In this document: one piece after another, positions 52,644 through 59,959 of the stretch | Numbering within the stretch: position 1 is the first letter of the stretch | Layout of the letters: every line of letters starts with the position of its first letter | Assembly: GCA_963839615.1 (NCBI GenBank) | Contig: CAWIVY010000009.1 | Location: 1-64,000, forward strand | Direction of reading: 5' to 3' | Length of the DNA: 64,000 bases | Origin: DASQMT01 sp963839615 | GTDB lineage: Bacteria; Actinomycetota; Thermoleophilia; Solirubrobacterales; Solirubrobacteraceae | The notes under the pieces: model-generated | What the model was told of the DNA's origin: nothing | Seen by the model: the letters and a program-made list of their open reading frames with translations, nothing else | Databases searched by the model: none | Program-made: the position numbers and the translations under genes

Positions 52644-52706
52644 CCATCGCGGGGTTCGGTTCTCCCCCATCACGTCGCCCTCCCATCCACGCTTATCATT
52701 CGATCC

Positions 52707-52790
52707 ATGACTCCGCCCGCGCACGACGGCCGACCCGCCGTCCCGGCGGCCTCCCGGCGCGCGGTGCAGTCGTGGTGGGCCTGCCGCTAG
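52707..52790 (+). CDS. Trp-codon leader peptide upstream of trpS
   Basis: A 27-codon frame, ATG at 52707 to TAG at 52790. Near its end are two adjacent tryptophan codons (TGGTGG at 52773-52778), in the ending QSWWACR. Its 3' half overlaps the 5' arm of a hairpin, the classical geometry of ribosome-mediated attenuation. A TATCAT -10-like sequence at 52694-52699 would place the transcript start at or near the ATG, so translation may be leaderless. Two Trp codons side by side are unlikely by chance in a 27-codon frame just before a Trp-tRNA synthetase gene. Confidence 0.72.
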   Translation: MTPPAHDGRPAVPAASRRAVQSWWACR

Positions 52791-52858
52791 CCGGCAGGCC
52801 GCTTCAGACCCTCGTCTGAGACCGGCCGCAGTTCCGGCCCGACCCCCAGCGGGGCCGG
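52778..52858 (+). promoter_or_regulatory. Putative transcription attenuator of trpS
   Basis: Successive GC-rich hairpins follow the Trp codons: GGCCTGCCG/CGGCAGGCC (52778-52800), TCAGAC/GTCTGA (52804-52819), GGCCG/CGGCC (52824-52839) and CCCC/GGGG (52844-52854) closed by CCGG arms. The first begins at the second Trp codon, so a ribosome stalled there would cover its 5' arm and let the later segments re-pair. There is no T-run; termination could be intrinsic in the actinobacterial style. Inferred from sequence only. Confidence 0.6.
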
Positions 52859-52929
52859 CCACCGCGCGCCCACGGTGATCGCTCGAGCCCCCGTCGCCGA
52901 CACGGGCGCCGACCCAGGAGATGACCGCC

Positions 52930-53979
52930 ATGACCTACACCACAGCACTGCCCGGACGACCGAGCCGCGCTGGCGCGACTCGCCCGACCATCACGCTGAC
53001 CGGCGTCCAACCGACCGGGGATCTGCATCTCGGCAACTACATCGGCGCGATCCGGCCGCTGGCGGATCTCGCGGTCGACCCGACCCGGGACGTGTACGTC
53101 TTCGTCGCCGACCTGCACGCGCTCAACAGCCGCCCCGATCCGGCGGTGCTGCGCGAGCGCTCCCGGCGGCTCGTCGCGGCACTGCTCGCCTGCGGCCTCG
53201 ATCGCCCGAACGTCCACGTGTACCGCCAGAGCCGGGTACCGGCGGTCGCCGCCATGGCCGCCCTGCTCAACAACGTCGCGGCCAAGGGGCTGCTCAATCG
53301 CGCCCACGCATACAAGGCGGCGGTCGCGGCGAACGTCGCGGCCGGACGCGAGCCCGAGCACGGCGTGAACATGGGCCTGTACGGCTACCCGGTTCTCATG
53401 GCCGCCGACATCCTCGCGCTCGACGCCGACGAGGTGCCGGTGGGCGTCGACCAGGCGCAGCACCTCGAGATCGCCGTGGACCTCGCCCAGCAGTTCTCGC
53501 GCAGCTACCGGCCCGGCGTGCTGCGCGAGCCGCGGGCGCTGATCGCCCCGACGACCGCGACGCTCCCCGGCCTCGACGGCCGCAAGATGAGCAAGTCCTA
53601 CGGCAACACCATCCCGCTCATGGCGGAGCCGGACGAGCTGCGCAAGCAGATCCGGCGGATCGTCACCGACTCCACGCCGGCGGCGCAGCCCAAGGATCCC
53701 GACACGAGCACGCTCATCGCGCTGCTGCGGGCTTTCGCCGACCGTGGGACCGTCGCCGCCGTCGAGCAGCGCTATCGCAGCGGCGGGATCGGCTACGGCG
53801 AGGTCAAGGCGCAGCTCGCGGACGCCATCGATGCGCACGTCGCGCCGATGCGCGACCGCTACCGGCGCCTGCTCAGCGTCCCGGCCGGGCTCGACGCCCG
53901 GATTGCCGAGGGAGAGCAGCACGCCTGCCGGCGCGCCGAGCGGACGCTCGCCCGAACGGTGGTCGCCATGGGCCTGTAG
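52930..53979 (+). CDS. trpS: Tryptophanyl-tRNA synthetase
   Basis: 349 residues; attaches Trp to tRNA-Trp in the cytosol. The class I motifs are PTGDLHLGNYIGA (HIGH variant) and RKMSKSYGN (KMSKS). GVQPTGDLHLGN, YPVLMAADILALDADEVPVG and VDQAQHLEIAVDLA are typical of TrpRS. ATG 52930 has AGGAG nine bases upstream; ATG 52921 would leave no spacing. The attenuator-like leader suggests this is a regulated, possibly auxiliary TrpRS like the inducible one known in Streptomyces, which confers resistance to TrpRS inhibitors. Whether a second trpS exists lies outside the window. Confidence 0.93.
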   Translation: MTYTTALPGRPSRAGATRPTITLTGVQPTGDLHLGNYIGAIRPLADLAVDPTRDVYVFVADLHALNSRPDPAVLRERSRRLVAALLACGLDRPNVHVYRQSRVPAVAAMAALLNNVAAKGLLNRAHAYKAAVAANVAAGREPEHGVNMGLYGYPVLMAADILALDADEVPVGVDQAQHLEIAVDLAQQFSRSYRPGVLREPRALIAPTTATLPGLDGRKMSKSYGNTIPLMAEPDELRKQIRRIVTDSTPAAQPKDPDTSTLIALLRAFADRGTVAAVEQRYRSGGIGYGEVKAQLADAIDAHVAPMRDRYRRLLSVPAGLDARIAEGEQHACRRAERTLARTVVAMGL

Positions 53980-53987
53980 AGGGTCCT

Positions 53988-54473
53988 TCAGAGGTTGGGA
54001 TGAACCCCCGCCGTGAGGCCTTGCGACTCGGCAACGCGCTGGAGCAGCGCGATGAGCTGCGAGCGCTCCGACGCGTTGAGGGCCGTCAGCAGCTCGGCCT
54101 CGTCCGCCTCTGCGACGCGCTGGAGCTCGGCCAGCAGCTCGCGGCCCTGGGGGGTCAGGTGCAGCGTGTACGCGCGCCGGTCGCCGGGGTCGCGGCGCCG
54201 CTCGGCGAGCCCGCGCTGCTCGAGGTCGTCGACGAGTGCGACCACGGCGCTGCGGTGGATCCCCAGCGCTCTGCTCAGTGCCTGCTGCGACTGGCCCTCG
54301 TTTGCGGCGAGGTGGCTGAGCATCCCGAAGTGGCGCGGGTGGAGGTCGCGGGGAGCGAGGCGCTCGGCGAAGCGCCGATGCCTGTGCGTGCCCAGCTGCA
54401 CGAGCAGGAAGCCGGCACGGCGGCTGAGCCCCCGCGCCGGAGCGGCCTGCACGCTGGTGGGAGCTCGGGGCAC
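53988..54473 (-). CDS. MarR-family regulator
   Basis: 161 residues, GTG start. Helix-turn-helix QQALSRALGIHRSAVVALVDDLEQRGLAERRRDPGDRRAYTLHLTPQG is the MarR winged helix; key features are the LV.DLE recognition helix and the RDPGDRR wing. The dimer helices flank it. It is divergent from the VOC-cupin gene with an inverted repeat in the gap, so it probably represses that gene. Confidence 0.87.
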   Translation of the reverse strand: MPRAPTSVQAAPARGLSRRAGFLLVQLGTHRHRRFAERLAPRDLHPRHFGMLSHLAANEGQSQQALSRALGIHRSAVVALVDDLEQRGLAERRRDPGDRRAYTLHLTPQGRELLAELQRVAEADEAELLTALNASERSQLIALLQRVAESQGLTAGVHPNL

Positions 54474-54497
54474 CCGGCGATAATATCGTGCGCTTGA

Positions 54498-54520
54498 AAC
54501 TGTTCATGCTATAAACAGTT
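54498..54520. promoter_or_regulatory. MarR operator between the regulator and the VOC-cupin gene
   Basis: Perfect seven-base inverted repeat AACTGTT (54498-54504) and AACAGTT (54514-54520) with nine AT-rich spacer bases containing TATA. It lies in the 81-base divergent gap and overlaps promoter-like sequence, a typical MarR dimer site. Confidence 0.65.
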
Positions 54521-54554
54521 CTCGCGACGGCCTACCTGTGGGAGGTGCGGGCAG

Positions 54555-55349
54555 ATGAGCACGGTCAGCGTTCGTTACATCACCGGCGACGTCGACGCCG
54601 CGGTCGCGTTCTACGTCGAGCGGCTCGGCTTCAAGGTCGAGCTGCGGCCCGGACCGGGCTTTGCGACGCTCTCGCGGGGCGACCTGCGGCTGCTGCTCAA
54701 TCAAGCCGGCGCGGGCGGCGCGGGACAGCCGATGCCCGATGGCCGTCCTCCCCAGCCCGGGGGCTGGAACCGCATCCAGATCGAGGTCTCTAACCTCGAG
54801 CGCGAGGTCGAGGCGTTGCGCGCGGGCGGGGCCGGCTTCCGTAACGACATCGTCACGGGGCGCGGCGGCAGCCAGATCCTGCTCGAGGACCCCTCGGGCA
54901 ACCCGATCGAGCTCTTCCAGCCCGCCGGCGCCGGAGCATCCGTGCAGAACCTCACCACCGACGTCCTGCTGCGCAGCGAGGAGACCGGCGGCCACGTGTC
55001 CGTGACCGGGATCGTGGTCCCGCCGCACAGCGCCGGCCCCCCGCTGCACAAGCACGACTTCGACGAGGCCTTCTACATGCTCGAGGGCGAGCTGATCTTC
55101 CAGGTCGACGACGCCCTCGTCACCAAGGCCGCGGGCGAGCTCTCCTTCGCCCCGCGCAACGTGGCCCACACGCTGGCCAACCACAGCGACGCCCCCGCGC
55201 GCTACGTGCTCGTCTGCACGCCCGCGGGCTTCGAGCGCCACTGGGCGCGCATCGCGGCCGACGCGGCCGGGGTCGAGCCACCGCAGTGGGCGCTGCAGCC
55301 GATCCCGGAGGTCACGGTCGTCGGCCCGCAGATCGCCGCGCGGGCATGA
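54555..55349 (+). CDS. VOC-cupin fusion protein
   Basis: 264 residues. Residues 1-125 are a VOC domain (VSVRYITGDVDAAVAFYVERLGF to LLEDPSGNPIELFQPAG), followed by a cupin domain (about 130-264; PPLHKHDFDEAFYMLEGELIF and GELSFAPRNVAHTLAN). The cupin half closely parallels the separate cupin encoded at 47.5-47.95 kb, including the C-terminal PIPEVTVVGPQI ending, and a stand-alone VOC gene converges there. The two modules are evolutionarily linked, so they probably act on the same kind of compound. Regulated by the divergent MarR gene. Confidence 0.85.
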   Translation: MSTVSVRYITGDVDAAVAFYVERLGFKVELRPGPGFATLSRGDLRLLLNQAGAGGAGQPMPDGRPPQPGGWNRIQIEVSNLEREVEALRAGGAGFRNDIVTGRGGSQILLEDPSGNPIELFQPAGAGASVQNLTTDVLLRSEETGGHVSVTGIVVPPHSAGPPLHKHDFDEAFYMLEGELIFQVDDALVTKAAGELSFAPRNVAHTLANHSDAPARYVLVCTPAGFERHWARIAADAAGVEPPQWALQPIPEVTVVGPQIAARA

Positions 55350-55423
55350 GGCCGCGGCTCGCGCGCTGGTCATCTTGCTGGCACGGCCGACCGCAGACGG
55401 GCTTCGGCGGGTAGTCAGCTGTT

Positions 55424-56110
55424 GTGATCGATCGCATCGAGGAGCCGTGGGGCGAACGGACAGCGTACGGGCGTGGAGAGGGCTGGGCCGAGCGCGTGGA
55501 CATCCATCTGGAGCCCGGGCTCGAGGGGGTCGACGTCGACCGCTGGGTCGGGTCGGCATCGGTCCTGCACTCCAACGGAGACGGGATCGACATCGCGGTC
55601 CATGACGGTCGGATCGCCGGCGTGCGAGGGCGCGCCACCGACCGGTCAATCGCGGCCGCCTGGATCCCGAGGACGTGTACGGCTGGCAGGCCAACAACGC
55701 GCCCGACCGGCTGACGCAGCCGCTCCTGCGCGAAGACGGCCGGCTGGTCCCGAGCGATTGGGAGACGGCGATGGGACGCATCGTCGAGCGCTCGCGGGCG
55801 CTGCTCGACACGCCCGGCGGGTGGGGCCGCTTCGGCTTCTACACGACGGGCCAGCTCTTCTTGGAGGAGTACTACACGCTCGCGGTGATCGGCAAGGCGG
55901 GAATCGGGACGCCGCACATGGACGGCAACACGCGGCTGTGCACGGCGACGGCGGGCTCCGCGCTGAAGGCGTCGTTCGGCAGCGACGGGCAGCCAGGCTC
56001 GTACACCGACGTCGACCATTGCGATGCGATCGCGCTGTACGGGCACAACGTGGCGGAGACCCAGGCGGTGCTGTGGATGCGGATGCTCGACCGCCGCCGC
56101 GGAGCGGCGC
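55424..56110 (+). pseudogene. Truncated molybdopterin oxidoreductase remnant
   Basis: Only the first 230 or so codons of a nitrate reductase/formate dehydrogenase-type bis-MGD enzyme remain. Recognisable parts are GDGIDIAVHDGRIAGVRG, then, after a one-base loss near 55643 (CGGTC for CGGGTC), YGWQANNAPDRLTQPLL, FGFYTTGQLFLEEYYTLAVIGKAGIGTPHMDGNTRLCTATA and DHCDAIALYGHNVAETQAVLW (key residues N and C of the cofactor pocket). The [4Fe-4S] cysteine cluster that should precede GDG is missing (LHSNG). Homology stops at about 56100 and unrelated sequence follows, so it is a decayed gene, not just a frameshift. Confidence 0.8.
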
Positions 56111-56224
56111 CTGAAACAGCCGTCGGCGAGCCTCAGCGACCGATGAACGTGGAGCCCACGCCGGAGGGTCGAAACCCGACATCCACGGGATCAGGGCACC
56201 GCGGCTCGTGGGTAGGGAGAGGAC

Positions 56225-56467
56225 ATGGCCAAAGATCACGGTTCCAGCATCAAGAACGACGAGCAGTACGAGGGCTTGCGCAAGAAGGGCATGAGCAAGA
56301 GCCGCGCCGCCGCGATCGCCAACTCGGAAGGCTCATCGAGCCGCGGCGGCAAGAAGTCCGGCAGCTCGAGCTCATCGAACAAGAGCAGCCCCAAGCAGGG
56401 CGGCACGACCCAGCAGAAGAAGGCAGCCGGGCGCAAGGGCGGCAAGGCGACCGCCGACAAGTCCTAG
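56225..56467 (+). CDS. Small KGG-type basic protein
   Basis: 80 residues, strongly basic. N-terminus MAKDHGSSIKNDEQYEGLRKKGMSKSRAAAIANS resembles a helical domain seen in actinobacterial DUF7218-like proteins (its key parts are DHGSSIK and SK.RAAAIANS), then a Ser/Lys/Gly-rich tail ending GRKGGKATADKS with the KGG motif of stress-induced small proteins. Possibly nucleic-acid-associated. The ATG at 56225 follows GGGAGAGG. Confidence 0.72.
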   Translation: MAKDHGSSIKNDEQYEGLRKKGMSKSRAAAIANSEGSSSRGGKKSGSSSSSNKSSPKQGGTTQQKKAAGRKGGKATADKS

Positions 56468-56494
56468 CGCCGGACACCACACTGGAGCGGCCCC

Positions 56495-57541
56495 ATGCGG
56501 ATCGTCGTCACAGGCGCCACCGGCAACGTGGGCACGAGCGTGCTCGGCGCCCTGGCGAGCGACGCTCGCGTGGACGAGATCGTCGGCCTCGCGCGCCGCG
56601 TGCCACGGTGGAGCAATCCGCGCACCCGCTGGGTGGCTGCCGATGTCGTGACCAGCCCACTCGAGCAGTTCTTCGAGGGTGCCGACGCGGTGATCCACCT
56701 CGCGTGGGCGATCCAGCCATCACATGACCAGGAGCGACTTCGAGCCGTCAACGTGGACGGCTCGCGGCGCGTGTTCGAGGCTGCGATCCGGGCCGGCGCC
56801 CGAGCGCTGGTCCACGCGTCCTCGGTCGGTGTCTACTCGCCCGGACCCAAGGACCGCCGCGTCGACGAGTCCTGGCCCCGCGAGGGTGTCGCGACCTCGT
56901 CGTACTCCCGCCACAAGGCGGAGACCGAGCGCCTGCTCGATGACATCGAAGACGAGCTGCGGATCGTCCGGCTGCGGCCGGCACTGATCTTCAAGCGCGA
57001 AGCGGCATCGGCGATCCGCCGCCTGTTCGCGGGCCCGCTGCTGCCGTCCCGGCTCGTGCGGCCTGGACTGCTGCCCGTGCTGCCGCTGCCGCCGGGGCTC
57101 GCGCTGCAGGCGGTGCATTCGCTCGATGTCGGAGACGCGTACCGCCTCGCCGCGCTGTCGCAGGACGCACGCGGGGCCTACAACATCGCGGCCGAGCCCG
57201 TCCTCGATGCGCCCGCACTCGGCCGGCTGCTCTCCGCGCGTACCGTCACCGTGCCCGCGCCCGCGCTTCGCGCCGCGACGCGACTGACCTGGCGCGCGCA
57301 CCTCCAGCCGACCTCGCCCGGCTGGCTCGACATGGGACTCGGCGTCCCATTGATGGACAGCACCCGCGCGATCGACGAGCTCGGCTGGGCAGCGCGGCAC
57401 AGCGCCGGCGACGCCCTGCTCGAACTGCTCGATGGGATTCGCCGGTCCTCCGGCATGAACACCCCGCCGCTCGAGCCGAAGGCCGGCGGGCCGCTGCGGA
57501 TCAGGGAGCTGCCCCCCGGCAGCGCACGCGCCGCTCACTGA
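56495..57541 (+). CDS. NAD-dependent epimerase/dehydratase (extended SDR)
   Basis: 348-residue Rossmann protein. It opens MRIVVTGATGNVGTSVLGAL (TGATGNVG nucleotide loop), has VIHLAW, HASSVGVY and the YSRHK catalytic Tyr-Lys pair (YxxxK written as Y-S-R-H-K), and AIDELGW near the C-terminus. Likely acts on a nucleotide sugar or similar. A hairpin terminator follows, separating it from the convergent metzincin gene. Confidence 0.87.
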   Translation: MRIVVTGATGNVGTSVLGALASDARVDEIVGLARRVPRWSNPRTRWVAADVVTSPLEQFFEGADAVIHLAWAIQPSHDQERLRAVNVDGSRRVFEAAIRAGARALVHASSVGVYSPGPKDRRVDESWPREGVATSSYSRHKAETERLLDDIEDELRIVRLRPALIFKREAASAIRRLFAGPLLPSRLVRPGLLPVLPLPPGLALQAVHSLDVGDAYRLAALSQDARGAYNIAAEPVLDAPALGRLLSARTVTVPAPALRAATRLTWRAHLQPTSPGWLDMGLGVPLMDSTRAIDELGWAARHSAGDALLELLDGIRRSSGMNTPPLEPKAGGPLRIRELPPGSARAAH

Positions 57542-57549
57542 CGGTTCGC

Positions 57550-57585
57550 GGCGCGCCCCCGTCCCCGAAGGTCCGGGGGCGCGCC
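57550..57585. terminator. Bidirectional hairpin terminator
   Basis: Perfect 12-base inverted repeat GGCGCGCCCCCG and CGGGGGCGCGCC with a 12-base loop. It lies between the convergent epimerase and metzincin genes, nine bases from each stop, and so can terminate both. No T-run. Confidence 0.8.
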
Positions 57586-57593
57586 ATGCGGGG

Positions 57594-58346
57594 TCAGTAC
57601 AGCGTCGCGATCCCGTTCCTGTCGTCCTGCGAGAGCGCGCAGCGCGCGGTCTGGTAGGACGGGTACATGACGGCGTTCGTGGCGCCGGAGTGCCCGAGCC
57701 CGGCGACGTGGCCGTTCTCGTGCAGAACGACCGTCTGGAGGTCGTACCGGCCCGCCACCTGCGTGCAACCCGTGCTCCACGGGAAGCGCTGGTTGATCGC
57801 CATGTCGGCCTCATCGACCGTCGTGCTGTACCAGGTGACGCCGAGCACCGAGCCCGACAGCCGTGCCCAGCCGACGTCGTTGAAGCCGTCGTAGACCTGC
57901 GGCCCGCGGCACTCCTTGACGAGCGACGGGCAGCGCGAGGTGTTCCCGCCGGACGTGATCCGGTAGTTCGAGCCCTGCACCGCGCTCCAGGTCGACCGCG
58001 TGGCGGACAGGATCGAGCCGGCGTTCGCGACGGCCTGTCCGGCCGGGTTGTAGTTCTGCACCACCGGCAGCACGTTCCAGAACAGCCCGTTCAGCGTGAA
58101 AGCCGACGACTGCGGCGGCGCCGGCGCGGGCTTGGCGCCGTGGGCGTCGAGCGCCCGCCTGGCGGCGGCCCGCGCGTTCTCGCCGTTCTTCACGGCCAGC
58201 ACGATGTCGATGTGCAGCCCGGCGTCATCGCGCGCCACTCCCTCGACCATCACGACGCGATCCCCTGCCAACGCCGGCGCCGCGCCGGCGAGCGCGGCAA
58301 CAACGGCCACGGCGAAGCCGGCAGCCGCGCGAGAACCCCTGCCCAT
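57594..58346 (-). CDS. Secreted metzincin-type (M10-like) metalloprotease
   Basis: 250 residues with a signal peptide (cleaved near 28, after ALA). The zinc site is HENGHVAGLGH (H209, E210, H213, H219) with a Met-turn at M227 (VMYPSY), matching the HExxHxxGxxH...M pattern of matrixins. There are four cysteines in two pairs around 139-146 and 194-236. It is probably an extracellular protease with a propeptide (30-85) lacking an obvious cysteine switch. RBS GGGAGGT before ATG 58346. Divergent from the operon at 58.6 kb. Confidence 0.85.
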   Translation of the reverse strand: MGRGSRAAAGFAVAVVAALAGAAPALAGDRVVMVEGVARDDAGLHIDIVLAVKNGENARAAARRALDAHGAKPAPAPPQSSAFTLNGLFWNVLPVVQNYNPAGQAVANAGSILSATRSTWSAVQGSNYRITSGGNTSRCPSLVKECRGPQVYDGFNDVGWARLSGSVLGVTWYSTTVDEADMAINQRFPWSTGCTQVAGRYDLQTVVLHENGHVAGLGHSGATNAVMYPSYQTARCALSQDDRNGIATLY

Positions 58347-58510
58347 GTGGGACCTCCCTCGGTAGCTGATGAGCCCGCGCACCGTAACATCGCGATCCAG
58401 CAGGCGTCGATTGCCACAAGCGACGGCAATCCGCGCGGGCGGGACTGACGGAGGCGACGCGTCAGCGCTCGCTCGACCTCCTCGCATCGAACCGATCTTT
58501 ACCCTCCCGC

Positions 58511-58557
58511 GTACGGCATACCGCGTCCAACGCTGTCGCCCCAGAGAGATGCCGTAC
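58511..58557. promoter_or_regulatory. Paired inverted GTACGGCAT sites upstream of the 3' operon
   Basis: GTACGGCAT at 58511-58519 and its exact complement ATGCCGTAC at 58549-58557 are separated by 29 bases and end 19 bases before the GTG of the operon's first gene. A further ATTGCC/GGCAAT dyad lies at 58410-58430. The arrangement could be a looped operator or an RNA stem at the 5' end of the transcript. No known box is matched. Confidence 0.5.
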
Positions 58558-58576
58558 GAAGCCGAGACATAGGGAC

Positions 58577-59557
58577 GTGCTCGACGACGCGCACGCGTTC
58601 TGGCTCCGCGCGCCCGGACGCGGGGAGATCCGGCCGGTCGCGCTGCCCGAGCCGGGGCTCGGCGATGTCGTGGTCCGCACGCTGCGGTCCGGCGTCAGCC
58701 GCGGCACCGAGACACTGGTGTTCCGCGGCGGCGTGCCGCCGAGCCAGTACGCGACGATGCGCGCGCCGTTCCAGGAAGGGGACTTCCCGGGGCCGGTCAA
58801 GTACGGCTACCTCAACGTCGGCGCCGTCGAGCAGGGGCCGCCGGAGCTGCGCGGCCGCACGGTCTTCTGCCTTTACCCGCATCAGACCGCGTACGTGGTG
58901 CCGGCCGGTGCCGTGACCGCCGTGCCCGATGACGTGCCGCCCGCACGCGCCGTGCTCGCCGGCACCGTCGAGACCGCCGTCAACGCCCTCTGGGATGCGG
59001 CGCCGCTGGTCGGCGACCGCGTCGCCGTGGTCGGCGCCGGGATGGTCGGCTGCTGCGTCGCCCGCCTGCTCGCCCGGTTCCCGGGGGTCGAGGTCACGCT
59101 CGTCGACGTGGACCCGTCACGGGCCGAGGTCGCGGCCGCGCTCGACGCCGGCTTCGCGCGTCCGGACGACGCCGGCGGCGGTTGCGACCTGGTCGTGCAC
59201 ACGAGCGCGACCTCGGCCGGGCTCCAGCGCTCGCTCGACCTGCTCGCGCCCGAGGGCACGGTGCTCGAGCTCAGCTGGTACGGCGACGCCGAGGTGCGGC
59301 TCGCGCTGGGCGGCGCGTTCCATGCGGGCCGTCTTCGGCTGCGCGCAAGCCAGGTCGGGACGGTCTCCCCGGCCCGCAGCGCACGGCGCACGACGGCCGG
59401 CCGGCTGGCCCTCGCGCTCGACCTGCTGCGCGATCCCGCCTTCGACGTGCTCCTGACCGGCGAGTCGAGTTTCGACGAGCTGCCCGGCGTCATGGCGAGC
59501 CTGGCCGCCGGGAGCCTGCCGGCGCTCTGCCACACCATCACCTACGACGGGGCGTAG
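58577..59557 (+). CDS. Medium-chain (MDR) dehydrogenase-like protein
   Basis: 326 residues, GTG start. N-terminal domain with the SGVSRGTETLVFRGG segment and a Rossmann domain with VAVVGAGMVGCCVARLL (GAGMVG nucleotide loop). It is related to zinc alcohol dehydrogenases, but I do not see the catalytic Cys/His/Glu set, so a zinc-independent reductase is likely, closer to BchC-type members. First gene of a coupled operon with pterin-, sugar- and lipid-type enzymes. The reaction is unknown. Confidence 0.83.
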   Translation: MLDDAHAFWLRAPGRGEIRPVALPEPGLGDVVVRTLRSGVSRGTETLVFRGGVPPSQYATMRAPFQEGDFPGPVKYGYLNVGAVEQGPPELRGRTVFCLYPHQTAYVVPAGAVTAVPDDVPPARAVLAGTVETAVNALWDAAPLVGDRVAVVGAGMVGCCVARLLARFPGVEVTLVDVDPSRAEVAAALDAGFARPDDAGGGCDLVVHTSATSAGLQRSLDLLAPEGTVLELSWYGDAEVRLALGGAFHAGRLRLRASQVGTVSPARSARRTTAGRLALALDLLRDPAFDVLLTGESSFDELPGVMASLAAGSLPALCHTITYDGA

Positions 59558-59560
59558 CGC

Positions 59561-59959
59561 GTGTTCAGCGTGACCATCCGCGACCACATGATGATCGCCC
59601 ACAGCCTGCGCGGCGAGGTGTTCGGGCCCGCGCAGCGCCTGCACGGCGCGACGTACGTCGTCGACGCCAGCTTCCGCCGCGCGACCCTCGACGCCGACGG
59701 CATCGTGGTCGACATCGGCCGCGCAGCCGAGGCGCTGCGCGCCGTCGTGAGCGAGCTCGGTTACCGCAACCTCGACGAGGAGGCGGACTTCGCTGGCATG
59801 AACACCACCACCGAGGCGCTCGCGCGGGTCGTCGCGGACCGGCTCGCCGACGCCGCGCGGTCAGGTTCCCTGGGCGACGGCGCGCGGGAGCTCGACGGGC
59901 TGGTGGTCACGCTGCACGAATCCCATGTCGCGTGGGCGAGCTACGAGCGGCCGCTGTGA
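59561..59959 (+). CDS. PTPS/QueD-like protein with an altered active site
   Basis: 132 residues of the 6-pyruvoyl-tetrahydropterin synthase fold. Conserved parts are MMIAHSLRG, QRLHGATYVVD, GMNTTTEALARVVADRL and VVTLHESHVAWASYE, with the pterin-anchoring Glu in LHES. Two zinc histidines remain (H14 and H28) but the third ligand of the usual HGH is Ala (HGA at 28-30) and the catalytic Cys before it is absent. It may bind a pterin or related base without the standard chemistry. GTGA overlap with the glycosyltransferase. Confidence 0.8.
   Translation: MFSVTIRDHMMIAHSLRGEVFGPAQRLHGATYVVDASFRRATLDADGIVVDIGRAAEALRAVVSELGYRNLDEEADFAGMNTTTEALARVVADRLADAARSGSLGDGARELDGLVVTLHESHVAWASYERPL

Noticed and set aside
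52845..52930. T-box riboswitch upstream of trpS
   Set aside because: Only an ACCGCG fragment of the T-box sequence is seen, without AGGGTGG or a specifier loop. The Trp-Trp leader peptide explains the region better.
56111..56727. Continuation of the molybdoenzyme frame
   Set aside because: After about 56110 the frame has no family similarity and runs through the KGG and epimerase genes in the wrong frame.
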